This document shows positions 1 to 8,340 of a stretch of 18,158 nt of DNA, one piece after another. Below the pieces are notes generated by a model. That model ran no database searches, was not told the origin of the DNA, and saw nothing but the letters and a program-made list of their open reading frames with translations. The position numbers and the translations under genes are program-made. Location: positions 1-18,158 of the forward strand of contig JANZZQ010000008.1 of NCBI GenBank assembly GCA_026419315.1. Direction: 5' to 3'. The stretch's first letter is position 1. Each line of letters opens with the position of its first letter. Source of the DNA: Armatimonadota bacterium. GTDB lineage: Bacteria; Armatimonadota; Fervidibacteria; Fervidibacterales; Fervidibacteraceae.

Positions 1-988
1 AGTCGTAAGTGTTGACCATCTGGACTTTAATTGCGTCATAGCCGGGCTTCCAGTTTTTCAAGACACCGCGCTTTTGGAGTGCTGGGTTGATGACCATAGT
101 CAGCAGGCTGCCAATAAACCCTCCAACAGCAACCCAGAACGGAACCACGAAGCCCCACAAGAAACCGCCCAAATCTGTGTAAATGGCGATGGGAGTTGCG
201 GGCAAAACAGATTCCGCGTTCAGTGTCAAGTCAATGAAGGGGATGGGAATTAACTGCAAGGGTCGGTTCATTATTGCGCCTGTAACCGTTGGGATGCCAG
301 CGTAAAAGAACCCGAACGCCAAACCAATCATTGCACCTGTGCTGAAGTATCGCCAGCGCCATGTCTCTTCTTTCCGGGAAATTTCCGCCAAAACGGTCGC
401 TGCTTGGGCACCCACAGGTGCTAACGGGAAGGGCAACCTTTCGTAGTCGGAAGCGATTCGGAACAAAGTGTAGCCGGCGACAAAGTTTTTCAATCGTCCC
501 AAAAAAAGCAAGGCGAAACTAACAGCGATGGGGATAAGCCAGTCTTTGTGGAAGAAGGTCCGGTAGAGAATTGCCGGCGAATCAGCGGGCGGAACAACCC
601 AAGTTGGGATTTTGTCAGCGACGCCCAAGCCTTGAGTGACTTGGGAAGTCCGCATGAAAACATTCCAAATGTAGCCGGAGTATGGGTTCGTTCCCAAAAT
701 CGCTCCGGCAACGATAACGAGCAAATAAATCTCCTGGCGCTTCAGAGTGACGAATGAACGGCGAGCAACCTCAACGAACAAAATGACAGTGACCCACCTC
801 GCAGCATCTCCGATTCCGATGCCAGCGACAAGCCCCAAATAAGCAGCCCCAGGGAGCATGACGAAGGCTACGAAAAGAGCACCGAGAACTGTCCTGATGC
901 TAAAGCCCTCTTCAAATTCCTCAGGTGGCGGAGGCTCCATCAACCTCCGATACTGCTCCAGTTCCAATTGAATCCTCTCAACAGCCAC
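1..988 (-). CDS. OPT-like polytopic membrane transporter, C-terminus beyond left edge
   Basis: About 329 codons are present, and the frame stays open through base 1. I chose the GTG at 988-986 because an AAAGGGGGG ribosome binding site lies just upstream (about 994-1003) and the nearby ATG runs into TAG within six codons. The protein starts with a charged, Pro-rich cytosolic tail (residues 1-29). Hydrophobic segments follow near 34-58, 64-76, 86-100, 150-165, 214-235 and 270-300, with conserved-looking loops such as NPYSGYIW (101-108). The layout and loops recall OPT-type (oligopeptide/metal-chelate) transporters and their uncharacterised bacterial relatives; this is recognition by eye, not a domain hit. 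Its start is 78 bases past the stop of the M28/FtsX fusion gene with no promoter seen between them, so the two are probably co-transcribed. The substrate is unknown. Confidence 0.6.
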   Translation of the reverse strand, partial: MAVERIQLELEQYRRLMEPPPPEEFEEGFSIRTVLGALFVAFVMLPGAAYLGLVAGIGIGDAARWVTVILFVEVARRSFVTLKRQEIYLLVIVAGAILGTNPYSGYIWNVFMRTSQVTQGLGVADKIPTWVVPPADSPAILYRTFFHKDWLIPIAVSFALLFLGRLKNFVAGYTLFRIASDYERLPFPLAPVGAQAATVLAEISRKEETWRWRYFSTGAMIGLAFGFFYAGIPTVTGAIMNRPLQLIPIPFIDLTLNAESVLPATPIAIYTDLGGFLWGFVVPFWVAVGGFIGSLLTMVINPALQKRGVLKNWKPGYDAIKVQMVNTYD

Positions 989-1066
989 CTAAAGCCCCCC
1001 TTTCATCACCGATGAGGGACACAGGGAAGGAAGGTCCTGTCCTGCGTCCCTTGTGCCAGGTTACTC

Positions 1067-4000
1067 TTACGCGCTCGCTATTCTTTCCTCGCCAATTGCG
1101 CTCACAGCAGCGAGACCTATTCGGATGTAATGCTCCCTCGTTTCCGGCCTCAGTGTTCGCCACAGCAGGAATTGTTTGCGAATTAAGTTCAAGAAGTTGC
1201 GGGTGACGCGTAACCACGAAGATTCGTCTCCGCTCTCACGCCTGATCGTGATGTGGACGGTATTGACAAAGATGTCTTCTGTCGGTCTCGTTTCAATGAT
1301 GAAGTATTCACTGACACCCAAGTCGTAAGGTGCGAGCCAGACCATACACTCAAGCCGGTAGCCATCTCCGTAATCGGTCTGGAAGCGGCTCATCCTCACT
1401 CGGTCCGTTGAGAAGTGCCCCAGACTGTAGTCGGTATGTGCTTCAAGGTATTCGCGCAAGAACATGATGATGCCGATCGCTTGTGAAGAAGAAACCGTGA
1501 ACGGCAGCAGGATGTGCAAGTAATCACCTTCAGGCGCTGGCAATCGCCATCGGCGCTCAATCCCGGGCACAGAAACTTGGGATGCCTTCCAAGCGGGATA
1601 AAGGGTGGAACCGAGAACCGTCGCCATCACAACCATGACGGTGAACACTGCTGCAACCGATGAGTAGTTCAAGTTCAAGCCTTCAATCAGTTGGTAGTTG
1701 ACTTGAAGCATCGCGACGAACTGACCGAGCATGTAACCGACGATAGCACCCAATACCGCATAAACTGAGGATTCTGCAAGGAACAATGCACCAATGTGGA
1801 CAGGCGCTAAGCCGAGGGCCGTGTAAATACCGATTTCACGGATTCGCTCGTAGACTGAACTGAGCATTGTGTTCAAGACGATGAGGGCAGCTATCAGGAT
1901 TGGGATGAAAACCGTTTCAACTCCTGAAACTCCGGTGGCTCCTATTGAACTGCACAAGATCACTCTCCCCTTCTCAACGGCGAACAAGTTCAACTCGGTT
2001 CGGTCAATGAGGGTTTGCAGCTCCTTAGCGACATTTTCTTCGCTCCCCATGTTGATGCCAATAGAGCGCAAGTTACCGCCCGCAGCCATGACAAGATTGA
2101 AAGGCAAGTAAAGGACCGCATCGGGGTTCAAGTGGATGTATTCCTCTAACTCCATTGCGGTTTGTTGACCTGTCTGTTGCTGTTGCCGCTGGCGCTCCTG
2201 CATCAGCAGGTAGTCAACAGGCGTCAAAGGTTCACCGTCCAAGTCAACGATGTTCTTCATGACCTCAGATCGGATGATTCCTATGACCGGAAGAGTCATA
2301 CCCAGAACGCTGATTTTGGGCAGGTTCCCGTTATTCAACCCCTCCAGAATTTCCCGTTCACTGATTCCGAACTGCTGCGCCATTCTTGTCGGGATAAGCG
2401 CAGCCTTTTCGTATTCGTCTTTGAACCATCGCCCAATAATCGCTTTCCTGATCGGCGTGACTTTTAGTTCATCGGGGTGCATTCCAACGATAGCGGTTGC
2501 GGAATAGACTTTATCCCCGCACATCACATCGACAAAGGATTGCTGACCGACCATTGCGGAGAAATACCATGCCCTTGGTGCAACTGGGTATCGGTCTCCG
2601 AACTCGTCTCTCAGTATCCTGGTTGTTGGCTCCCCTAATGGGTTCCAAGCTCGGTCCCTGATGAGGACGCCTTCGTAGACCGGTTTACCCCTCGGAACGG
2701 GGACTTTGTTGATTCGGACATAAGGGACGACGGAAGTAAAAGACAAAACAGTGAAGGTCAGGAGGATGAGGGTTATCGCTGTCAAGACGGTGCGCACCTT
2801 GCGGCGCCTCATGTTGGAGACACCCAAGTTGAATGCGGCGGTGGTCGCAGACAAACGACCGACATCGGCAGTGTGCATCCCCGTCGTTTCAATTTGAATC
2901 TGGCGCATTTGAGCTTCGAACTTCTGGATGATGATAACCGAGACGATAACAGCAAGTGTCAAGATGATAAACGCCAAAACGACAATTAGCGGGTTAACGG
3001 TAACGATTGCAAAGGCTGGGTGGACATAACGCATCACCGCGGTGATTAGGGCGAAGATGACGACCGTCCAAATGATTTGCCATTTCAAGTCAGTGGCATA
3101 AATGAACAGGCGTTCAGCGAAATAGGCGAAGGGTAGCAAAAGTGCCAAGTAGAACAGGATGCCCTTGACAACATCCATCGCCGTCTTTTGAGCATCGGGG
3201 TAGGCTTTCGCCTCGTAACTCCAAGCAGCTCGAGCATTGGTCAAGAAGGCATCGTAGCGATACTCCTTGAGCGCCTTCTCCGCTGCTATCAAGAACTCCC
3301 TTGCGTTCTTGTGCATCTGGCTCATTCGCGGGTTCTCAATTCCATATCGGCGCAATTTCTGAATTCGGTATTCGTCCAAAACCCACATGTCCTTTGCGAC
3401 TTTCAACGGCGTGAAGTAGACAGCAGGTGTCTCACTTACAAGGAAACCTTCACCCAACTCCTCCTCGTTCTTTGCTCTTAGGATTCGCTCTGGGTGGCGG
3501 AAAAGTTCATCGGGGGCGTTGATTAGGACAAATTGCAGACCGAGCACCGACGCTCCCATCGTTATCTTAACTCGGACATCGGGAGGGGCGAAGACCACAG
3601 CACACGGCTCGTAGTAACTTGTCATCGGTTGGGGGATTGGAAGCGAGTAGCCGTAAAAGAAGGGTTCGGCGCCCGTTGTGGTGTCGTAGACATACATTTG
3701 CTGCAGTAAGCTGAACCTTCGTTGGTCAACCATGTCAAAGAGCATCATTGAACGGCATCGGAATATCGCTAACCTTCTTTCCTTTTCGTTCAAGTCCATC
3801 GCGAAGTCGAGGGGGGTTGCTTGTGCGCCCATGTAGCCCAAATCCGGTGCACGGGTTATCGCTCCTGTTTTGGGGTCAAGGGTAAAGGCTTCAAGCCTAA
3901 CATTTCCCCACCTAAAACGGCTCATCGGGATTCCATAAAACTCGTAAAGGGACTTGACTTTCCTGTCACCTATTTTGCCCTCACGGGAAATGTCCATCAA

Positions 4001-5629
4001 GATAGCCCTAACGCCCATGTTAGTCTTTGCGTTTAAAGCTGTGTGGCGCAAGGTGACAATTGCCCCCTTGACAGGTTGGTCAGGGATTGCGAGGACGCTC
4101 TTTTCAGGGTCAAACTCCAGAACTTCGCCGCGAAGGACACAGAAGTTCTGCTCCAAATCGGTCTTAAGGATGTCGGTGGGTGCACGAAGCAAATCGTAAA
4201 GGGCACAAGCGATAACCTGAACTTGAGCCTTCAAGTTGGCAAAGTTAACTTTGTCAATGGTGTCAAAGGGAGTATCAACATAAGGGCGGGCATCGTTGAC
4301 GGTGGCGAAGGCAATTCCTGTTTTAGCGGCGATGGTTGCCATTTCGCTCCCAAGAGCCAACCGCCCCAAGCAGTAGGTCCGCCAACTCTTGCCCTTAATT
4401 GGGTTAATGGCGTCAACAAACCTCATTTCGGGTTGGAAACCGAAAATCAGACCAACGCGCTCAACCGTTTCCCGGCAAAGTTTGCCGATGTCGGAAAATT
4501 GCCACTGTCTGTCTTCAGCGTAATCCCAGAAGTAGCCCTTGTAGAAAATCCCGCAAGTAGGAACCCTCGTTGACAAGTCGATGCTTATGAAGGCGAGCAA
4601 AGAAGGCGCTTTCCCTTCCTTGATTGCGGACTCGTTCTCCTTTTCCTTTTGCAGCCACTCATAGATGTATCTTGCTTCCCCTTGCAATCCCAAGCAGTGA
4701 GCGGAACTTGCGAGGAAGATGATGGTTCGGTCCGGTGGATAGCGTTTCAACAACCTCGCCAACTCAAGCAGCGCTGCTATACTGCAAGCCTGCTCTGCTC
4801 CGGGGGAGAGGGATGGAACGACGCTCATGCTGTCGTAGTAAGCCTGAACGACGATAACTTCGTTTCGCCGCTTCGGGTCAACGCCCCAAATTATGCCTTC
4901 AATGTTTCGGACAGGGACGCGCTTCCAAGTCATTCGGCACTTGACAATTGCTTCTAAATCCTTGTGCTGCTCCAAGAGCGAGAGGAGTTCCAGTGCGTCC
5001 TTGCGGGGCATCCAGTATCGGGGGATGTCAATGGGAGTTGTCAAGAATTTCAATTCCGCTTCGCCCCTGAAAGTGTCTTCTGGTTCGATGAACACCACAG
5101 CCTTTCCGCCGAGGAAGATCGCGTTAAGCCAATCGGTGCTTGAGTTGAACTCCATCAGGGCAATTGAACCCATAACCTTTTTGCCGTTGAAGGATTCAAG
5201 TCGCCCGATGCCTGCGTAAATCAAATGTCCCCTCAAACCTTCAGGCGGTGTTTGACTTGTTCTGACAAGGTTTGGCCAGAGCGGATAAATTCGGTATCGC
5301 TTGCCCAATTTTGGAACTTCCAGGTAGGTCGGGGTTTCTTCGATTGGCGCAACGGCGTAAAAAGTTTGCTCACGGACAGAATCCAAACCAAGAGCCAAAA
5401 ATTGCTGACGGATGTATTCAGCAGCGAGGCGTTCGCCAGGATAACCCACAACTCGTGACCCAAAAGAAGAAAGGGTTTCTACAACAGAGCGGAGCCGACC
5501 TTCATCAACACCGTTGTAAAGTTCCCGGTAGACACCTACAGGTTGCCCCACACCAACAGACAGAACATTCACCACCACTGCCAGCAGCCACAAAAAGGTC
5601 ACCTGATAAAATTCCCGCTTGCCCCGCAT
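1067..5629 (-). CDS. M28-peptidase-like ectodomain fused to FtsX/MacB-type permease
   Basis: This is a 1520-residue protein. The ATG at 5629 has AAGGAGG nine bases upstream and a promoter beyond. Residues 1-28 form a signal or anchor helix. Residues 35-95 and 246-490 follow the M28 aminopeptidase fold, with a PA-like insert near 130-230. Hydrophobic helices lie near 822-842, 851-867 and 879-901. A MacB/FtsX unit follows, with a helix at 944-966, an extracytoplasmic domain to about 1235, and helices near 1238-1258, 1280-1305 and 1325-1346. The motif NTMLSSVYERIREIGIYTAL is typical of FtsX permeases. The tail from 1360 to 1520 is soluble and unassigned. Most M28 metal ligands appear replaced (H to Y264, catalytic E to H311, next E to C312, last H to D452), so peptidase activity is doubtful. 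FtsX permeases need an ABC ATPase, and none is encoded in this window. Confidence is high for the architecture and low for the function. Confidence 0.85.
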   Translation of the reverse strand: MRGKREFYQVTFLWLLAVVVNVLSVGVGQPVGVYRELYNGVDEGRLRSVVETLSSFGSRVVGYPGERLAAEYIRQQFLALGLDSVREQTFYAVAPIEETPTYLEVPKLGKRYRIYPLWPNLVRTSQTPPEGLRGHLIYAGIGRLESFNGKKVMGSIALMEFNSSTDWLNAIFLGGKAVVFIEPEDTFRGEAELKFLTTPIDIPRYWMPRKDALELLSLLEQHKDLEAIVKCRMTWKRVPVRNIEGIIWGVDPKRRNEVIVVQAYYDSMSVVPSLSPGAEQACSIAALLELARLLKRYPPDRTIIFLASSAHCLGLQGEARYIYEWLQKEKENESAIKEGKAPSLLAFISIDLSTRVPTCGIFYKGYFWDYAEDRQWQFSDIGKLCRETVERVGLIFGFQPEMRFVDAINPIKGKSWRTYCLGRLALGSEMATIAAKTGIAFATVNDARPYVDTPFDTIDKVNFANLKAQVQVIACALYDLLRAPTDILKTDLEQNFCVLRGEVLEFDPEKSVLAIPDQPVKGAIVTLRHTALNAKTNMGVRAILMDISREGKIGDRKVKSLYEFYGIPMSRFRWGNVRLEAFTLDPKTGAITRAPDLGYMGAQATPLDFAMDLNEKERRLAIFRCRSMMLFDMVDQRRFSLLQQMYVYDTTTGAEPFFYGYSLPIPQPMTSYYEPCAVVFAPPDVRVKITMGASVLGLQFVLINAPDELFRHPERILRAKNEEELGEGFLVSETPAVYFTPLKVAKDMWVLDEYRIQKLRRYGIENPRMSQMHKNAREFLIAAEKALKEYRYDAFLTNARAAWSYEAKAYPDAQKTAMDVVKGILFYLALLLPFAYFAERLFIYATDLKWQIIWTVVIFALITAVMRYVHPAFAIVTVNPLIVVLAFIILTLAVIVSVIIIQKFEAQMRQIQIETTGMHTADVGRLSATTAAFNLGVSNMRRRKVRTVLTAITLILLTFTVLSFTSVVPYVRINKVPVPRGKPVYEGVLIRDRAWNPLGEPTTRILRDEFGDRYPVAPRAWYFSAMVGQQSFVDVMCGDKVYSATAIVGMHPDELKVTPIRKAIIGRWFKDEYEKAALIPTRMAQQFGISEREILEGLNNGNLPKISVLGMTLPVIGIIRSEVMKNIVDLDGEPLTPVDYLLMQERQRQQQQTGQQTAMELEEYIHLNPDAVLYLPFNLVMAAGGNLRSIGINMGSEENVAKELQTLIDRTELNLFAVEKGRVILCSSIGATGVSGVETVFIPILIAALIVLNTMLSSVYERIREIGIYTALGLAPVHIGALFLAESSVYAVLGAIVGYMLGQFVAMLQVNYQLIEGLNLNYSSVAAVFTVMVVMATVLGSTLYPAWKASQVSVPGIERRWRLPAPEGDYLHILLPFTVSSSQAIGIIMFLREYLEAHTDYSLGHFSTDRVRMSRFQTDYGDGYRLECMVWLAPYDLGVSEYFIIETRPTEDIFVNTVHITIRRESGDESSWLRVTRNFLNLIRKQFLLWRTLRPETREHYIRIGLAAVSAIGEERIASA

Positions 5630-5680
5630 AATTCAGAGCCTCCTTGAAGTAGAGATCAGGAAGGCTGTCAGCCAATTGCC

Positions 5681-5709
5681 ATTGTAACACAACTCACGTG
5701 AAAGGTCAA
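5681..5709 (-). promoter_or_regulatory. Sigma70-type promoter for the M28/FtsX permease gene
   Basis: On the minus strand, TTGACC (5709-5704) and TACAAT (5686-5681) are separated by exactly 17 bases. Each hexamer has one mismatch to consensus. Transcription would start near 5674, giving a 5' leader of about 45 nt before the ribosome binding site AAGGAGG (5645-5639) and the ATG at 5629. An 8-bp palindrome, TCACGTGA (5694-5701), lies inside the spacer and could be an operator, but that is speculative. Confidence 0.7.
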
Positions 5710-6462
5710 ATGGGGGTGGGGTTGGAGTTCAGCCAGCGGTCGCTAACGAGGTCGCAAGGAAAGTTCATCTCGTCAGAGGGATGGAAAGGGTTGAGTGCTG
5801 TTGCGACACCGTAGAAACTTTAGCCTACCCATGAAGCCGATTCGACCGCACAAGGTTAGAAGACCCTTCCGAAAAAACGAAAAATTGCCCATTGCGCTTT
5901 CCCGACAAAGGTTAGCTTTAGCAGTGCCAACAAGTTCGGCCAAGGGTCGGTGTTCAAAACGAACCACAAAGTCGCCCCAAACGATAGTGTAGCTTTTGCT
6001 TTTTGGCTCGCTCCAAACTACCAAAACCTCCCCACCGGACCCAACCGTTTTCAGCGGCTCAGCAATAACTGCTTGGGACGACAGCACAGACCAAACCAAA
6101 GTTAGCAAAGGTTTCTCAAGGCTGATTGAGGCGAGTTTGGTGCCCGTTAGGGGGACCTGAACATGTGCAGGCTGGCACCTGCCACGCTCCTTAATGCCCC
6201 CCATCTGTCTTTGTGAACTTGCTTTCACCCTCTCAATACCAATTCGTGGGCAACGGCGACTTGTCAAAAAACCGATTGCTTTGCCCCGAAAACTCGCATA
6301 TGGGTTCGTCACTTCAACCTTTTTCCCGCCTCACTTGTGGCTTACTTTCAGTCCACAACAGCTGCTCAGGTTGATGGTCGTCTGGGCACTAAACTTTCAA
6401 TTGCCTAAGTCAAATTCCGGAGGCAAAATTTTGGAGGGAAAAGCGAACGAGAGGTGGGTTTG
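5710..6462. other. Gene-poor intergenic region, about 750 bases
   Basis: The region separates the divergent M28/FtsX and oxidoreductase genes. A minus-strand frame is open over 5773-6312. Its middle part could form beta strands (GGEVLVVWSEPKSKSYTIVW), but the ends are rich in Arg, Cys and Pro and it lacks a ribosome binding site, so I do not call it a gene. It may be a decayed gene or part of a dispersed repeat. A short hairpin, GTGCAGG/CCTGC(C)AC with loop CTGGCA, lies at 6165-6185. I found no convincing promoter for the oxidoreductase gene. Confidence 0.4.
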
Positions 6463-7431
6463 ATGTCTTTAAGAGTTGCTGTTGTCGGCGTCAGAGGCGT
6501 TGGGAAGTTCCACGCTCAATGGTATGCAAAAGAAGGGTGCGAAATTGTCGCTTTCGTCAGCTCACGCCCTGAAACTTTGCCCCAGAACGAAAAAGCCATA
6601 AGGTCGGTTGCTCCCAATTTTCAAGGTCAAGGTTACACCAGCTTGAGGGATATGCTGGATAGGGAAAAACCCGATGCGGTTAGCGTGTGTTCACCGCACC
6701 ACCTTCACGCCGAACACTGCCTTGAAGCACTGTCAAGGGGCATTCACGTCCTTTGCGAAAAGCCCTTGGTTTGGTTTGGACCGGGCAGGTTGGACGAAGC
6801 GCTTGAACAAGCCCGCAAAATTGTCAACTTGGCGGCGGAACGAAATTTGCAATTTGCCGTCAACACTCAATACGTGGCTGCTATCCCCCACTTGCTTCAA
6901 ATTTGGGATAAACAAGGTTTGCCGAAAATCCCGGAACAGTTAACGCTGGTTATGGAGGCAAAGATGAAGGAGAGGGACACAAGCGGAGTGAATTTGTGGA
7001 TCGATTTGGCACCGCACCCTTTGAGCATTCTTTTGGCTCTTTTCCCCGAAGCGGAACTTGACCTTGACAGTGTTGTTTTTGAGGGAGGCACCGATTCGTT
7101 AGGGGCTCATTTTTCCATCCACCATCAAAGCCGCCAAATCCCTGTCACCATCAGGGTCCGTCGCCACGATGGTGAACTGGAACGAAGCGTTACTTGGAAC
7201 GGTTTCAAGGTAAAGTTCCTGCCGTGGGTGGGCGAAGACGGGGTTTACCGGATTCAACTGGTTTGGGCGAATGGTGCCCAAGTCGTGAAAGACTTCATGC
7301 AGGTCTCAATCCAACGGTTTGTCCAATCGGTTTTGGGTGAAGGAACCCCGTTATGTGATGCGACGGTGGCTTTGCGACAAATGGAATGGCTTATCGCCCT
7401 GACAAGAAAATACTTGACAGCGAGGTGGTAG
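6463..7431 (+). CDS. Gfo/Idh/MocA-family NAD(P)-dependent oxidoreductase
   Basis: The protein has 322 residues. I prefer the ATG at 6463 over the GTG at 6454 because GAGGTGG (6451-6457) sits five bases before it and the Rossmann strand then starts at residue 3. The N-terminal dinucleotide-binding fold shows VVGVRGVGKFHA (residues 7-18), a variant of the usual GxGxxG motif. The family motif CEKPL is at 98-102, after SVCSPHHLHAEHC, and a substrate-side DLAPHP motif lies near residue 185. These enzymes oxidise or epimerise sugars, inositols or related polyols; the substrate cannot be read from the sequence. The stop codon lies nine bases before the start of the nucleoside hydrolase, so the two are very likely one transcription unit, perhaps for salvage of a ribose-containing or related compound. 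Confidence 0.85.
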   Translation: MSLRVAVVGVRGVGKFHAQWYAKEGCEIVAFVSSRPETLPQNEKAIRSVAPNFQGQGYTSLRDMLDREKPDAVSVCSPHHLHAEHCLEALSRGIHVLCEKPLVWFGPGRLDEALEQARKIVNLAAERNLQFAVNTQYVAAIPHLLQIWDKQGLPKIPEQLTLVMEAKMKERDTSGVNLWIDLAPHPLSILLALFPEAELDLDSVVFEGGTDSLGAHFSIHHQSRQIPVTIRVRRHDGELERSVTWNGFKVKFLPWVGEDGVYRIQLVWANGAQVVKDFMQVSIQRFVQSVLGEGTPLCDATVALRQMEWLIALTRKYLTARW

Positions 7432-7439
7432 TGAGCGGT

Positions 7440-8315
7440 ATGGCGGTCAAATTGTTCATTGACACGGACATCGGTAGTAATGTTGACGACGCTTTCGCAC
7501 TGGCCCTTGCAGCGAAGTTGCCCAACGTTGAAATCATCGGCGTCACGACAGTTGGGAGTATGGTTGCCGTCCGAGCACAGTTGGCCAGGAAGATATTGAC
7601 AACTGTTGGCAAAAGGGGCGTGCCCGTTTCCGCCGGCTGCGCTCAAGGTTTGATAGAACCTCCATCTCGGCACGTTCCCGAACAGTCATCGGTTTTGGAC
7701 GAAGTTGACAAACTTTTCTTCCCACCTGCAAACGGCGTTGACCTTCTCAGAGATGCCATTCGCCGCCACCCTGGCGAGTTAATCATTGTGACTTTGGGAG
7801 CGATGACGAATCTCGCTTTGGCTTTGAGGACCGAGCCAGCACTTTGCAGGCTAATCCGAAAAGTGGTGATGATGGCTGGAACGGAAGCATCCCACTATGC
7901 AGAAACGAATGTTCGCAACGACCCTGAGGCTGCTTGCATAGTTTTCAACAGCGGCGTCCCCTTCATCATGGTGCCAAAGGACGTAACTCAGCACGCAATC
8001 ATGCCAAAGGAGTTAATGGACCGAGTGAAAAACAGTGATTCCCCTCTATGCAAGTTACTTTGGGAGAAGACGAAAATTTGGATGCAAACGACTGGCGCTT
8101 CCGCCCCCACCCTCAACGACCCGTTAGCAATCGCAATTGCAGTAAAGCCGGAGTTGGCGAAACTTGAACGGGTTAGGGTTGAGGTTGAACTTCACGGCAC
8201 CTACACCCGCGGTCACACCATTGTCACACCTGAACCAACAGGACCAGGTTGGATTGTCCGGTCAGTTGAATGGGACAAGTTTTGGTCGCTTTTTGAAGAA
8301 GCAATCCTCTCCTAA
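7440..8315 (+). CDS. Inosine-uridine preferring nucleoside hydrolase family protein
   Basis: The protein has 291 residues and is predicted to cleave the N-glycosidic bond of ribonucleosides, releasing base and ribose. The calcium-binding signature is at the N-terminus: DTDIGSNVDDAFAL (residues 8-21). Further family motifs are IIVTLGAMTNLALAL (115-129), the NxxNDPEA loop (157-164) and NDPLAIA (226-232). In well-studied members the position before the last Asp is a catalytic His; here it is Asn226, as in some subfamilies, so the specificity may differ. I chose the ATG at 7440, with GAGGTGG at 7422-7428. A GTG at 7431 would overlap the preceding stop codon by one base but lies too close to that ribosome binding site. 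It is coupled to the upstream oxidoreductase and convergent with the FAD-subunit gene. Confidence 0.85.
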   Translation: MAVKLFIDTDIGSNVDDAFALALAAKLPNVEIIGVTTVGSMVAVRAQLARKILTTVGKRGVPVSAGCAQGLIEPPSRHVPEQSSVLDEVDKLFFPPANGVDLLRDAIRRHPGELIIVTLGAMTNLALALRTEPALCRLIRKVVMMAGTEASHYAETNVRNDPEAACIVFNSGVPFIMVPKDVTQHAIMPKELMDRVKNSDSPLCKLLWEKTKIWMQTTGASAPTLNDPLAIAIAVKPELAKLERVRVEVELHGTYTRGHTIVTPEPTGPGWIVRSVEWDKFWSLFEEAILS

Positions 8316-8316
8316 A

Positions 8317-8340
8317 CGCAGAACCTTCACTCAGTCTGCG
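8317..8340. terminator. Weak hairpin between convergent genes
   Basis: CGCAGA (8317-8322) pairs with TCTGCG (8335-8340) across a 12-base loop. It sits where the nucleoside hydrolase stop (8313-8315) meets the stop of the minus-strand FAD-subunit gene (8327-8329). The position fits a bidirectional terminator, but the stem is only 6 bp and no T-run follows on either strand, so support is weak. Confidence 0.25.

Noticed and set aside
4043..4573. Plus-strand open frame of 176 codons
   Set aside because: It is opposite the clearly coding M28-like domain and has low-complexity, unlikely protein sequence.
5773..6312. Minus-strand frame of 179 codons as a functional gene
   Set aside because: It has no ribosome binding site, Arg/Cys/Pro-rich ends and no recognised family; kept only as a possible remnant.
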